64,000 nucleotides of DNA from Caenibius tardaugens NBRC 16725 (GTDB taxonomy: Bacteria; Pseudomonadota; Alphaproteobacteria; Sphingomonadales; Sphingomonadaceae). The notes under the pieces are model-generated. The model was not told the DNA's origin. It saw only the letters and a list, made by a program, of their open reading frames with translations, and made no database searches. Location: contig NZ_CP034179.1 in assembly GCF_003860345.1 (NCBI RefSeq), positions 1,178,001 through 1,242,000 on the forward strand. Direction: 5' to 3'. Of the stretch, positions 1 to 8,223 are shown piece by piece. The position numbers and the translations under genes were made by a program. The stretch's first letter is position 1. Each line of letters starts with the position of its first letter.

Positions 1-1
1 C

Positions 2-826
2 GATCTCAAAGAGTTCATCCCTGCCCTCCTCTCCGTCGACTATGCGGGCCCTTGCGACGATCATCGCGAATGGCTGGAATGGTCGCGCGAACGCAATCGC
101 CGGTTTCCAGCCGTCCTGCCCGAATACCGCGATCACGGCCCCTCGGTGCATCCCTATGTCGCGATGGACGCGCTATTTGCGCAATTGGGGGAAGACGATG
201 TGATCGTCACCGGCAATGGCAGTGCCTGCGTGGTCAGCTTCCAGGCGGCGCAGATAAAGCGCGGGCAACGCTTGTGGACCAATTCCGGCTGCGCGACGAT
301 GGGATACGATCTGCCTGCCGCCATCGGCGTTCACGCGGCCACCGACGGCAAGCGCAGGGTCATCGCAATCGCAGGCGATGGCAGCATCATGATGAACCTG
401 CAGGAAATGCAGACGATCGCGGGCTATGGCATGCCGATCAAGGTCGTGCTGATCAACAACAGCGGCTACGTTTCGATCTTCCAGACGCACCGCACCTTTT
501 TCAACGGCGTGGAAGTCGGCGGCGGCCCCAAAAGCAATGTCAGCTTCCCCGATTTCCGGCGCGTGACGGAAGCGTTCGGGTTTACCTACCTGCGGGCCGC
601 ATCGCATGCGGAACTGCCCGGCGCGATCGCTGCCATGCTGGCAACCGATGGCCCCGTGCTGTGCGAACTGATCGTGGACGAACATGTCGCCTTCGCGCCG
701 AAACTGGGCGCAAAACAGCATGCCGACGGACGCATTACGTCCCCCGCACTGGAGGATCTGTCGCCATTCCTGCCGCGCGAAGTGCTGCAGCAGAACATGC
801 GCATCGCGCTGCTGGACGAAGAATGA
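2..826 (+). CDS. Thiamine-diphosphate-dependent enzyme, C-terminal part (gene starts before the window)
   Basis: The reading frame is open from the first bases, so only the C-terminal ~274 residues are visible. They contain the ThDP/Mg-binding signature: GDGS at 374-385, followed 27 codons later by the Asn-Asn pair at 455-460. This is the pyrophosphate-binding domain of the acetolactate synthase/pyruvate decarboxylase superfamily. The N-terminal domain is not in the window, so flavin dependence and substrate cannot be judged. The next genes make CDP-4-keto-6-deoxyglucose. In yersiniose biosynthesis the ThDP enzyme YerE adds a pyruvate-derived two-carbon unit to a CDP-keto-sugar, so a branched-sugar role is a reasonable inference. 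The stop overlaps the next start by 4 bp (ATGA), indicating translational coupling. Confidence 0.8.
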   Translation, partial: DLKEFIPALLSVDYAGPCDDHREWLEWSRERNRRFPAVLPEYRDHGPSVHPYVAMDALFAQLGEDDVIVTGNGSACVVSFQAAQIKRGQRLWTNSGCATMGYDLPAAIGVHAATDGKRRVIAIAGDGSIMMNLQEMQTIAGYGMPIKVVLINNSGYVSIFQTHRTFFNGVEVGGGPKSNVSFPDFRRVTEAFGFTYLRAASHAELPGAIAAMLATDGPVLCELIVDEHVAFAPKLGAKQHADGRITSPALEDLSPFLPREVLQQNMRIALLDEE

Positions 827-1227
827 GCGGTTTCGCTGGCAAGCAGGAACGACCGCTCCGCTTTCTCGTCGCAGGCGGGATCAACACTGTGCTGGGCCTG
901 TCGTTCTATCCCGTGCTGCTGTGGGCCGTACCCCTGATGCGCGCGCATTACATGGTCGCATTGGGGATCGCGCAAGTGGTTTGCCTGTGCTTTGCCTTCA
1001 CCCTCCACAAGTTCGCGGTGTTTCGGACGCGCGGCCATATCGTGCGCGAGTTTGCGCACTTCGCGAGCTTCTACCTGTTCAACTATGCGGTGAACTGGGC
1101 CGCGCTGCCACTACTGGTCGAAGGTGCCGCGATCCCGCCCGCGATCGCGCAAACCGGCTTCACGCTCGCGCTGATCGTCGGCAGCTATTTCTGGCACAGC
1201 CGCGTAACCTTCAGGCCGCGCGGCTGA
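823..1227 (+). CDS. GtrA family membrane protein (putative polyprenyl-linked sugar flippase)
   Basis: A 134-residue protein with four hydrophobic segments and the GtrA N-terminal pattern: a basic start, then RFLVAGGINTVLG, which matches the usual FlxVGxxNTxxx block. GtrA proteins are thought to flip undecaprenyl-phosphate-linked sugars across the inner membrane for surface polysaccharide modification. The start is the ATG at 823, inside the stop of the ThDP gene (ATGA). An in-frame extension upstream is only the shadow of that gene. The 3' end overlaps the end of the convergent dehydratase gene by 17 bp. The polysaccharide locus context agrees with the family. Confidence 0.85.
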   Translation: MSGFAGKQERPLRFLVAGGINTVLGLSFYPVLLWAVPLMRAHYMVALGIAQVVCLCFAFTLHKFAVFRTRGHIVREFAHFASFYLFNYAVNWAALPLLVEGAAIPPAIAQTGFTLALIVGSYFWHSRVTFRPRG

Positions 1228-2292
1228 TGCCTGCCGCAAAACGTGCAGCATAGTCCGCGATCTGCCGCTGCGTCACGGCCCGCGCATCGCCGCCCGAACC
1301 CACCGCCTTGTGCCATGCCACAATCCAGGCAAGCGCCTGATCGAGCGTCAATACTGGCTGCCAGCCCAGCGCGGCACGCGCTTTTGCACAATCGAGCCGG
1401 AGCAAGCCTGCCTCGTGCGGACGCGGGCCGGTATCGGCCATGGCCGCCGCCGCATTGCCCCCCAGGCCGCGCGCAACCGTGCAACAATCCACGACACGGC
1501 GCGCGCATCGTCGTCCGCCGGGCCGAAGTTCCATGCATCGGCAAACACGCGTTCGCCCGCGATCAGCCGTTCGGCAATCATCAGATAGCCGCCCAGCGCC
1601 TCCAGCACATGCTGCCACGGCCGCACCGCATCCGGCGCCCGGATCAGTGGCGCGTCGCCTGCTTCGAAGGCGCGAATGAGATCGGGGATCAGGCGATCCG
1701 CCGCCCAGTCCCCACCACCTATGACATTGCCCGCCCGCACTGTGGCCAGCAGCGGCCCATCGGCGAAGAACGACTTGCGCCACGCGGATGCGACCAGCTC
1801 CGCACAGCCCTTGCTGCTGCTGTAGGGATCATGCCCGCCCATCGGATCGCTTTCGCGATAGGGCCAGACCCATTCCCGGTTTTCATAACATTTGTCGCTG
1901 GTGACGCATACGATCGCTTTCACGCCGGGCACATTCCGCGCCGCTTCCAGCAGATGCACCGTCCCCATGACATTGGTTGCGTAAGTTTCGACAGGGTCCG
2001 CATAGGACTGGCGGACAAGCGGTTGCGCCGCGAGATGGAAGATCACATCGGGCGCCGCCCGTTGCACAGCGGCCAGCAAGGCATCGGCATCGCGCACATC
2101 GCCTTCGGTGTGATCGATCAAATCGCCCAGATTTGCCGCCGCGAACAGGCTCGGCCGGGTCGGTGGCGCCAGGGCATAGCCGCTGACCCTGGCCCCCATC
2201 GCGTGCAGCCACAGACTCAACCAGCTCCCCTTGAAGCCCGTGTGCCCGGTGATCAGCACCCGGCGGCCCGCCCATGGCGCGCTCACCAGCAT
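1211..2292 (-). pseudogene. rfbG: CDP-glucose 4,6-dehydratase, frameshifted near the 3' end
   Basis: An extended short-chain dehydrogenase converting CDP-glucose to CDP-4-keto-6-deoxyglucose. The first frame shows the nucleotide-binding TGHTGFKGSW block, the active-site YSSSK and the family-typical WNFGP stretch. The frame is lost at a run of six C on the + strand (1458-1463). The remaining C-terminus (DTGPRPHEAG, LDCAKARAALGWQP) continues in another frame to the stop at 1211-1213. One additional G in the G6 run of the coding strand would restore a full-length protein (WGGNAAAAMAD). Start 2292 is chosen because it places about eight residues before the GRRVLITG strand, as in the family, and overlaps rfbF by 10 bp. 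An in-frame start at 2319 is also possible. The shift may be real or a sequencing error. Confidence 0.8.
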
Positions 2293-3056
2293 TTCCACGG
2301 AGCCGCGCCCGTGCTCCACAATTCCTCGAGATAGTTCCTGTCGCGCAGCGTATCCATCGGCTGCCAGAAGCCCTTGTGGCGATAGCCGACCAGTTCACCC
2401 CCGCGCGCCAGTCGTTCGAGCGGCCCACTTTCCCAAACCGTGTCCGGGCCATCGACAAGATCGAGCACCGAAGGGTCCGCCACGAAGAAGCCGCCGTTGA
2501 TCATGCCGCCGTCGCCAGCCGGCTTTTCCCGAAAGTCGATCACGCGTTCGCGTTCGAATTCCAGCGCGCCAAAGCGCCCCGGCGGGGCAACGGCGGTGAT
2601 GGTGGCGCGATGGCCGTGCGCTTTGTGGAAAGCCACCAGTGCGCCGATATCGATATCGGCCACGCCATCGCCATACGTAAAACAGAAGGGTTCAGCCGGA
2701 TCGAGATAGGGTTTGATCGCGCCCAACCTGCCCCCGGTCATGGTTTCCGATCCGGTTTCGACCAGTGTGATCCGCCACGGTTCGCTGCGGGCGTAATGCA
2801 CTTCCATGCCATTGCCGTTGCGCAGATCGATCGTCACATCCGAAGTGTGGAGGAAGTAGTTCGCGAAGAACTCCTTGATCAGGTAGCCCTTGTAACCAAG
2901 GCAGATGACAAAGTCGTTCAGCCCGGCGGCGGAATAGATCTTCATGATGTGCCAGAGGATCGGCATGCCGCCGATTTCGACCATCGGCTTGGGCCGCACG
3001 GCGGTCTCTTCGCCAAGCCGCGTGCCAAGGCCGCCAGCCAGAATTACGGTTCGCAT
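2283..3056 (-). CDS. rfbF: Glucose-1-phosphate cytidylyltransferase
   Basis: A 257-residue nucleotidyltransferase making CDP-glucose from CTP and glucose 1-phosphate, the first step of CDP-deoxysugar synthesis. It carries the N-terminal GGLGTRL loop, the KPM motif, the IGGMPILWHIMK helix and the FCFTYGDGVAD metal site. 257 residues is the usual family length. The frame is open further upstream, but family length and a GGAG five bases before the ATG at 3056 favour that start. A second ATG lies at 3059. It is followed by the dehydratase with a short overlap, so the two are one operon. Only 28 bp separate this start from that of the divergent glycosyltransferase. Confidence 0.93.
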   Translation of the reverse strand: MRTVILAGGLGTRLGEETAVRPKPMVEIGGMPILWHIMKIYSAAGLNDFVICLGYKGYLIKEFFANYFLHTSDVTIDLRNGNGMEVHYARSEPWRITLVETGSETMTGGRLGAIKPYLDPAEPFCFTYGDGVADIDIGALVAFHKAHGHRATITAVAPPGRFGALEFERERVIDFREKPAGDGGMINGGFFVADPSVLDLVDGPDTVWESGPLERLARGGELVGYRHKGFWQPMDTLRDRNYLEELWSTGAAPWKCW

Positions 3057-3084
3057 CATCGCTCCACGTCTTGCATTCGAAACG

Positions 3085-4770
3085 ATGACGGACCCATGCC
3101 CCCAACCCCGTAACAGAGACCGGATGCGCTGGATTGCACCCGGCCTCCTGATACTGATACTGGCCCTTGCCACCGGCTTGCGGCTGCGCGGTGTCGATTT
3201 CGGATTGCCCGCACTGAACGACCCGGACGAACCTTTGTTCATGATGACGGCGTTCGACATGCTGCGGAACCGGAGCCTCAATCCGGGGTGGTTCGGGCAT
3301 CCCGGCACGGTCACGCTCTATTGCCTGGCCCTGATCTGTCTTGCTGTCGGGGTGTTCGGTGCGCTGACCGGGCGCTTCAGCGGGGCGGACCAATTTGCCA
3401 GCGCCGTCTATGCCGATCCCGCGATTGTGTTCCTGCCTGCCCGTCTGTTTATTGTCCTGTGCGGGGTGATCTGCGTCTATCTCACTTATCGTATTGGCAA
3501 ACGCTTGGGGGGCGAAAGGGTCGGTCTGATGGCCGCCGCGCTTCTCGCGATCAACAGCATTCATATCGAATATTCGCAGATCATCCGCACCGATATGCAG
3601 GCCTCGGTCTTCATCCTGCTCTGCATTCTTGCCGCGTTGGGCATTCTGGAGAACGGACGCGAGCGGCACTACCTGCTCGCCGGGTTATGGGTCGGTCTTG
3701 CCGCCGCAACGAAATGGCCCGCCGCACTGGTCGCCATCGCGCCACTCTGCGCGGGTCTGGCCCGGATGCGGCAGGGCAAGCACGAAGGCGATCTCCTGAT
3801 CCTGTCCTTGCTTACCGCCCCGGTGGCGCTGTTTTGCGCCTCCCCCTATCTCGTGCTCGATTATCCGGCCGTCCTGCGCGATCTGGCGGGCGAGGCACGC
3901 CCGATCCATCCGGGGGCAACCGGCGGTGGGTTTCTGGCCAATCTGGCATGGTATCTATCGCAGCCACTTGCACGATCGTTCGGTTATGCCGGTCTCGCCG
4001 CAGCCGCGCTCGGACTGGCCATCGCCGCACGCCGCGACCGGCGCTGGCGGCTAGTTATCGTGCCGTTTGTTCTGCTGTTCCTTGCAACGCTGTCGCTCCA
4101 GCAGCTCGTCTGGACCCGCTGGATCGTGCCGATCCTGCCCCTTCTTGCGCTGGGCGGGGCCTATGCCCTGTGTGCCGCCGCAGAGGGGCTGCGATCCCGC
4201 GGCTTCCGCCATGCGGCGATCGCGGGATGGGCTGCCACGGCGTTTGTGATGCTGCCCATGCTGCATGCCAGCGTCATGCGCGGGACGGAAAGAATGCACG
4301 ACACCCGGCAGGCCGCATCCGCATGGATCACCGCGCACGTCCCCACAGCAACCACCCTGCTGGTCGAGGATGCCGCCATCGACTTGCTCGGCAAGGGCCA
4401 CCGCCTGCTTTTCCCGCTGGGTTCCGCCGGATGCATCAATGCCCGTCAGGCACTCGCCAGCCAGATGGAATATCAGGAGGTAGCCGACAAACGTGCGTCC
4501 AGCCCGCTTGTCGATCTCGGCCATGTGGCGCGCGACAAGATTGAAACCTGCCGGGCCTCTTACGCGATACTCAGCCATTATGATCGTTATCGCGCGGCCC
4601 CCGATGCCTTTCCCGATGCACTTGCCCGGTACCATGACCTGCTGACGGATGCCCGGCTCGAAGCGCGCTTTACCCCGCATCCGGGATCAAGCAGCGGCCC
4701 GACAACCTATGTGTTCCGGCTGGCCGAAAGAGGCTGTCAGACCAACAACGATGCCCCTCGGCAATGCTAG
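3085..4770 (+). CDS. Family-39/ArnT-type membrane glycosyltransferase
   Basis: About 561 residues with roughly ten hydrophobic segments. The first periplasmic loop holds DPDEP (near residue 38), the acidic motif typical of lipid-carrier-dependent transferases of the PMT/ArnT/GT39 superfamily, followed by WFGHPG. Such enzymes transfer a sugar from a polyprenyl-phosphate donor to an acceptor on the periplasmic side. The start could also be the ATG at 3124, since no strong ribosome site precedes either. It is divergently transcribed from the CDP-sugar genes, so the link to them is by position. The C-terminal ~170 residues are a soluble domain without recognised motifs. Confidence 0.75.
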   Translation: MTDPCPQPRNRDRMRWIAPGLLILILALATGLRLRGVDFGLPALNDPDEPLFMMTAFDMLRNRSLNPGWFGHPGTVTLYCLALICLAVGVFGALTGRFSGADQFASAVYADPAIVFLPARLFIVLCGVICVYLTYRIGKRLGGERVGLMAAALLAINSIHIEYSQIIRTDMQASVFILLCILAALGILENGRERHYLLAGLWVGLAAATKWPAALVAIAPLCAGLARMRQGKHEGDLLILSLLTAPVALFCASPYLVLDYPAVLRDLAGEARPIHPGATGGGFLANLAWYLSQPLARSFGYAGLAAAALGLAIAARRDRRWRLVIVPFVLLFLATLSLQQLVWTRWIVPILPLLALGGAYALCAAAEGLRSRGFRHAAIAGWAATAFVMLPMLHASVMRGTERMHDTRQAASAWITAHVPTATTLLVEDAAIDLLGKGHRLLFPLGSAGCINARQALASQMEYQEVADKRASSPLVDLGHVARDKIETCRASYAILSHYDRYRAAPDAFPDALARYHDLLTDARLEARFTPHPGSSSGPTTYVFRLAERGCQTNNDAPRQC

Positions 4771-4801
4771 TGATCAGCCATTGTGTACCGCCATCGGCCA
4801 C

Positions 4802-4830
4802 AAAAAAGGGCGGCATAGAGCCGCCCCTTT
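4802..4830 (-). terminator. Rho-independent terminator between convergent genes
   Basis: A 7-bp GC stem (4808-4814 with 4820-4826) and a 5-nt loop are flanked by six A on the + strand. Read on the - strand the hairpin is followed by six T, so it terminates the TonB receptor transcript 20 bp after its stop. It may also stop the glycosyltransferase transcript. Confidence 0.8.
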
Positions 4831-4848
4831 CCGTCTCTATACCCTGCC

Positions 4849-7182
4849 TCAGAATTCGAACTTCACATCCACGCCATAAGTACGCGGTTCGGCGAAGATG
4901 ACCCCGGCAAAACCGAGTGAGCCGAAATCGATCCCCGAGTAGAGATACTTCTTGTCGGTGATGTTCTTGCCCCACAGCGACACCGTGGCGCGCGTCGGCC
5001 CCAGATCGATATCGGACAGGGCCAGCCGCGCATCGAAACGCCCCGCTCCGCCATCCGACATCCCCTGATTGAACGGGTTCAGCCGATCGAGCGGGTGGAA
5101 ATAGATCCGGCTGCGATAGGTCCAGTCCAGCCGCGCCAGGAGCGTACCGACGTTTTCAATCGGCGTTTCATACTGAATGCCCGCATTGGCCGTGGTGCTG
5201 GCCGAATAGCCAAAGTGCGCTTCCTTGGCGACGTTGACCAGTTCGTTCGTCTTGCTGTCGCGGATCATGAAGGTCTTGTATTTGCGATCCACGTAACCGA
5301 CCGAGGCATTGAGTGTCAGCCCTGCAACCGGTTGTGCCAGAATTTCCGCCTCAACCCCCGTGTAGGTCGCCTTGCCTGCGTTCACGGTGATGCTGGAGGC
5401 GCCGCCGCTACCAGCCATAAACTGGCTGACCTGCAAATCCTTGTAGCGCGCGTGGAATGCCGTCAGGTTGAACCTGACCCGGCGATCCAGCAATTCGGTT
5501 TTCAGGCCCGCTTCATAGGAAATGATCTTTTCGGGATCGAAGCTGCCGCCGACCGAACGCGGATTGAACCCGCCCGACTTGTAACCCGTCGTCGCCCGCA
5601 AGTATCCGAGGATATCGTCGGTGAACTTGTAGTCGGCGCTCACTGCCCAGTTCACCTGGCTGAACTTGGCCCGCTCGTCACGAATGATGCTGGCAGCCTG
5701 ATCCAGATGCTTGCGGTCTTCGGTATAGCGCAAACCGCCAGTCAGGCTCAGCTTGTCCGTTGGGCGGAAAGTGACCTGGCCAAACACGGCGCGCGATTCA
5801 GACGTGTGCCGATAATTGAGCTGAGCGGGGATCGAAATGCCCACCTGGTTGGAAATCACGCCATTACCCAGATCAACCGGGGCGGGCGCTGGCAGAACGA
5901 GAGTAAGCTGTTGCGGATTGTTCTCGTGCGCTTTTTCCTTGAAGTAGAAAGCACCGAGAACGAAGTCGATCTTGTCACCCACTTTGCCCAGCAGGTTGAG
6001 TTCCTGCGAGAACTGTTTCTGCCCACGATCCGTGTACGCGGTGAACAGATTGACCGTATTCACACCCAGCGGCTTATACGCAAAATAAGGTGGCTTCGCC
6101 AGATACAGCGGGCTGATCGTGAATCCTTTCAACCCGGAATTCCCGTCAAGATCCGTCGCGGAAACCGTGTTGTCCCATTTGCGCAACCCCGTCAGCGAAC
6201 GCAGCGTCAGGCTGTCGGACAGGTCGGCCTCGATCGTCAGCGTATGACCGCGAACCTTGTCATGCATCGGTCCCTGATCAAGCCGCAGCGTACGTTGCCG
6301 TTCCCGCGAAATCTGCAGTGGATTGCCGCCCAGAGCCGCCGAATGCGACAGGTACTGGAGAATATCCGGCCGCAGGAACGCCAGCTGGAACGGGATCGCC
6401 GTGCTCTTCGTATCGTTATAATCGAAGGCATAGTCGACCCGGATCGGGCCGCCGTTATCGAACCGTGCGGCAATGCGGAACGCATCGGTATTATAGGCGC
6501 CGGGATCGCGCTTGCCCGGCTGGTTCAGATCGTTGGCATAGCCATCACGCTGTTTGTGCAGGTACGACAGTTTGAACTTCAGACCGGAATTGCCGATCTC
6601 GCCCGTATCCACGCTGGTGCGGGACTGGAAGTAATCGAACCGGCCATAGCTGAACGTTTGCGTGGCTTTGAAGCTGTCGGCGGGCTTTGCCGTGATGAAG
6701 TTGACCGCACCGCCCGTGGTATTGCGGCCATAGAGCGTACCCTGCGGGCCACGCAGAACCTCCACCCGTTCCAGATCGACGAGATCGAACACCGAACCGG
6801 CGGTGCGCCCGATCACCACGCCATCGACATAGATACCGACAGGCGAATCCGCCGTCAGAACAGGATCGGTTTCCCCAATGCCGCGAATATGGATGGCAAT
6901 ATTGGTGGTGGACGAAGGGGATAGCGTGGTGGTGAGGTTCGGGGCTGCCGCGCTGATATTGCTGATGTCCGTGATACCGCGCGCCTCGATCGTTTCTGCT
7001 GTCAGCGCGCTGACCGCAAGCGGCGTATCCTGAAGGTTTTCACTGCGCTTCTGCGCGGTAACGACAATTTCCTGAAGCCCCGCGCTTTGTGGTGCGGCGT
7101 CCTGTGCCAAGGCCACGCTGCCCCACATAAGTGCCGCGGCCGACACCCCGGCCATCACAGAATAATCCCGGTAGTTCCTCAC
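4849..7182 (-). CDS. TonB-dependent receptor
   Basis: An outer-membrane active transporter of ~777 residues. It has a signal peptide ending ...SVALAQ, an IVVTAQKR TonB-box/plug start, plug motifs IRGIGE and EVLRGPQGTLYGRN, and a beta-barrel ending in KFEF with the terminal Phe needed for barrel assembly. An ATG exists at 7197. However, GGGAGAG lies six bases before a GTG at 7182, and the peptide from there is a cleaner signal sequence, so 7182 is preferred. It is followed by a terminator and preceded by the PhoD operon on the same strand. The substrate is unknown; the neighbouring phosphatase suggests an organophosphate, which is only inference. Confidence 0.9.
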   Translation of the reverse strand: MRNYRDYSVMAGVSAAALMWGSVALAQDAAPQSAGLQEIVVTAQKRSENLQDTPLAVSALTAETIEARGITDISNISAAAPNLTTTLSPSSTTNIAIHIRGIGETDPVLTADSPVGIYVDGVVIGRTAGSVFDLVDLERVEVLRGPQGTLYGRNTTGGAVNFITAKPADSFKATQTFSYGRFDYFQSRTSVDTGEIGNSGLKFKLSYLHKQRDGYANDLNQPGKRDPGAYNTDAFRIAARFDNGGPIRVDYAFDYNDTKSTAIPFQLAFLRPDILQYLSHSAALGGNPLQISRERQRTLRLDQGPMHDKVRGHTLTIEADLSDSLTLRSLTGLRKWDNTVSATDLDGNSGLKGFTISPLYLAKPPYFAYKPLGVNTVNLFTAYTDRGQKQFSQELNLLGKVGDKIDFVLGAFYFKEKAHENNPQQLTLVLPAPAPVDLGNGVISNQVGISIPAQLNYRHTSESRAVFGQVTFRPTDKLSLTGGLRYTEDRKHLDQAASIIRDERAKFSQVNWAVSADYKFTDDILGYLRATTGYKSGGFNPRSVGGSFDPEKIISYEAGLKTELLDRRVRFNLTAFHARYKDLQVSQFMAGSGGASSITVNAGKATYTGVEAEILAQPVAGLTLNASVGYVDRKYKTFMIRDSKTNELVNVAKEAHFGYSASTTANAGIQYETPIENVGTLLARLDWTYRSRIYFHPLDRLNPFNQGMSDGGAGRFDARLALSDIDLGPTRATVSLWGKNITDKKYLYSGIDFGSLGFAGVIFAEPRTYGVDVKFEF

Positions 7183-7496
7183 TGTGTTCTCTCCCATGTT
7201 CTTTCATTCTTCTTCAAGAGACATCCAGACATGGCCAGAATCCAGCCAACAATCATTTTTGATTTCACGGATGCCACTTGCCGAACCGATATTAACGGCG
7301 CTCATTCCGTTGTCATTTCTCATATCAAATCACTTTACGAAAATGGCCATTATTTCATGTTGATACTTCAATACAATGCTGGGCATTCTCCTTCCTTTCG
7401 CACGCAGATGGCTTTCACCATCCCGCCCGACACGTTTTCCGCGCACCAATGCAAACCGCGCACCCACGTCAGCGAAAGCGGTGGCGCACATAAGTT
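7183..7496. other. Intergenic region upstream of the TonB receptor
   Basis: About 310 bp, less GC-rich than its surroundings, with no convincing gene. Open frames here are short and lack ribosome sites. It must contain the receptor promoter on the - strand. No clear operator was recognised. Confidence 0.5.
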
Positions 7497-7525
7497 GAAG
7501 GCGGAGTCATAATGACCCCGCCTTC
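7497..7525 (-). terminator. Strong hairpin after the PhoD operon
   Basis: An 8-bp arm (7497-7504 with 7518-7525) encloses a second 5-bp palindrome (7506-7510 with 7512-7516), giving a nearly continuous stem. It lies 21 bp downstream of the membrane-protein stop on the - strand. No T-run follows, so it may be a processing or weak termination hairpin. Confidence 0.5.
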
Positions 7526-7545
7526 CGCTTTGCAGAAAAGACGAT

Positions 7546-8223
7546 TCAGTTTTTCGTCGAAGTCTTCGGTGTGCGCAGGCCCCAGGCGGCTATCCCGAAT
7601 AGGCCAGAGGCGAATGAGATGAGCGTAAGTGGCGGCATGCCGCCGGGCCAGGTCGAAGGGTCGAACCATGTCGCGATGGCGGGCAAGGCCGCGTGGACCC
7701 CGGCCGCCAGAGCGACCAGCGCCAAGGCACCGTGCCGCAGCGGGAACGTCCATTGGCTTGACCGGCGCGCACCAAGTTCCATCACGGCCATGACCGCCGC
7801 GCCAAGCGTCAACGAAAGCCCTGCCGTAAACGTCAGTTTCCCCGCGTCGAACAGACGTGCGTAGTAGCCGGGGTTCAACAGCGCGAAGGATAGCAGGCTG
7901 TGCGTCAACGCCAGCGCGCCCGCAGTTGCCATCAGCAGCGATGTCGGCCTGTTCGCCTGCCGCCACCGAAACACCCTTGCGACGATCATCAGCAAGGAGG
8001 CGACGGCAAGCGCCTTGTTGAGGGTATAGGCTGGCCAATCGACCCAGGGCACCCCTTTGAACACATTGTAGCGCAGCGTTGCATAACCCGTGGCCGCGAG
8101 GAAAAGCGCGGCAATCAGCCCCGCTTCACTCCGCACGTCGGCACCATTTGCCGGCTCATGACGAGCCGGCAAGCGGGGTTCGGCGGACGCATCGCGATGG
8201 AGCAGGTCGGGGACCGTGCTCAC
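7546..8223 (-). CDS. Multi-spanning membrane protein of unknown function
   Basis: A 225-residue protein with five or six hydrophobic segments and a hydrophilic N-terminal ~30 residues. The pattern of short loops with Asn and His inside helices (LNKALAVASLL, LALTHSLLS) is loosely like ferric-reductase-type membrane domains, but this is not enough to name it. It starts with GTG at 8221-8223, overlapping the stop of the phosphatase gene (GTGA), so it is translationally coupled to it. Function is not assigned. Confidence 0.6.
   Translation of the reverse strand: MSTVPDLLHRDASAEPRLPARHEPANGADVRSEAGLIAALFLAATGYATLRYNVFKGVPWVDWPAYTLNKALAVASLLMIVARVFRWRQANRPTSLLMATAGALALTHSLLSFALLNPGYYARLFDAGKLTFTAGLSLTLGAAVMAVMELGARRSSQWTFPLRHGALALVALAAGVHAALPAIATWFDPSTWPGGMPPLTLISFASGLFGIAAWGLRTPKTSTKN

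Noticed and set aside
1211-2319. Two separate genes in the dehydratase region
   Set aside because: The two frames join into one full CDP-glucose dehydratase when one base is added, and the second part has no start signal.
5095-6924. A 609-codon open frame opposite the first TonB receptor
   Set aside because: It is the high-GC antisense shadow of the receptor gene, with no ribosome site and no protein family character.
7087-7512. A 141-codon + strand frame over the receptor promoter
   Set aside because: It begins inside the receptor gene on the opposite strand and has no protein-like pattern.
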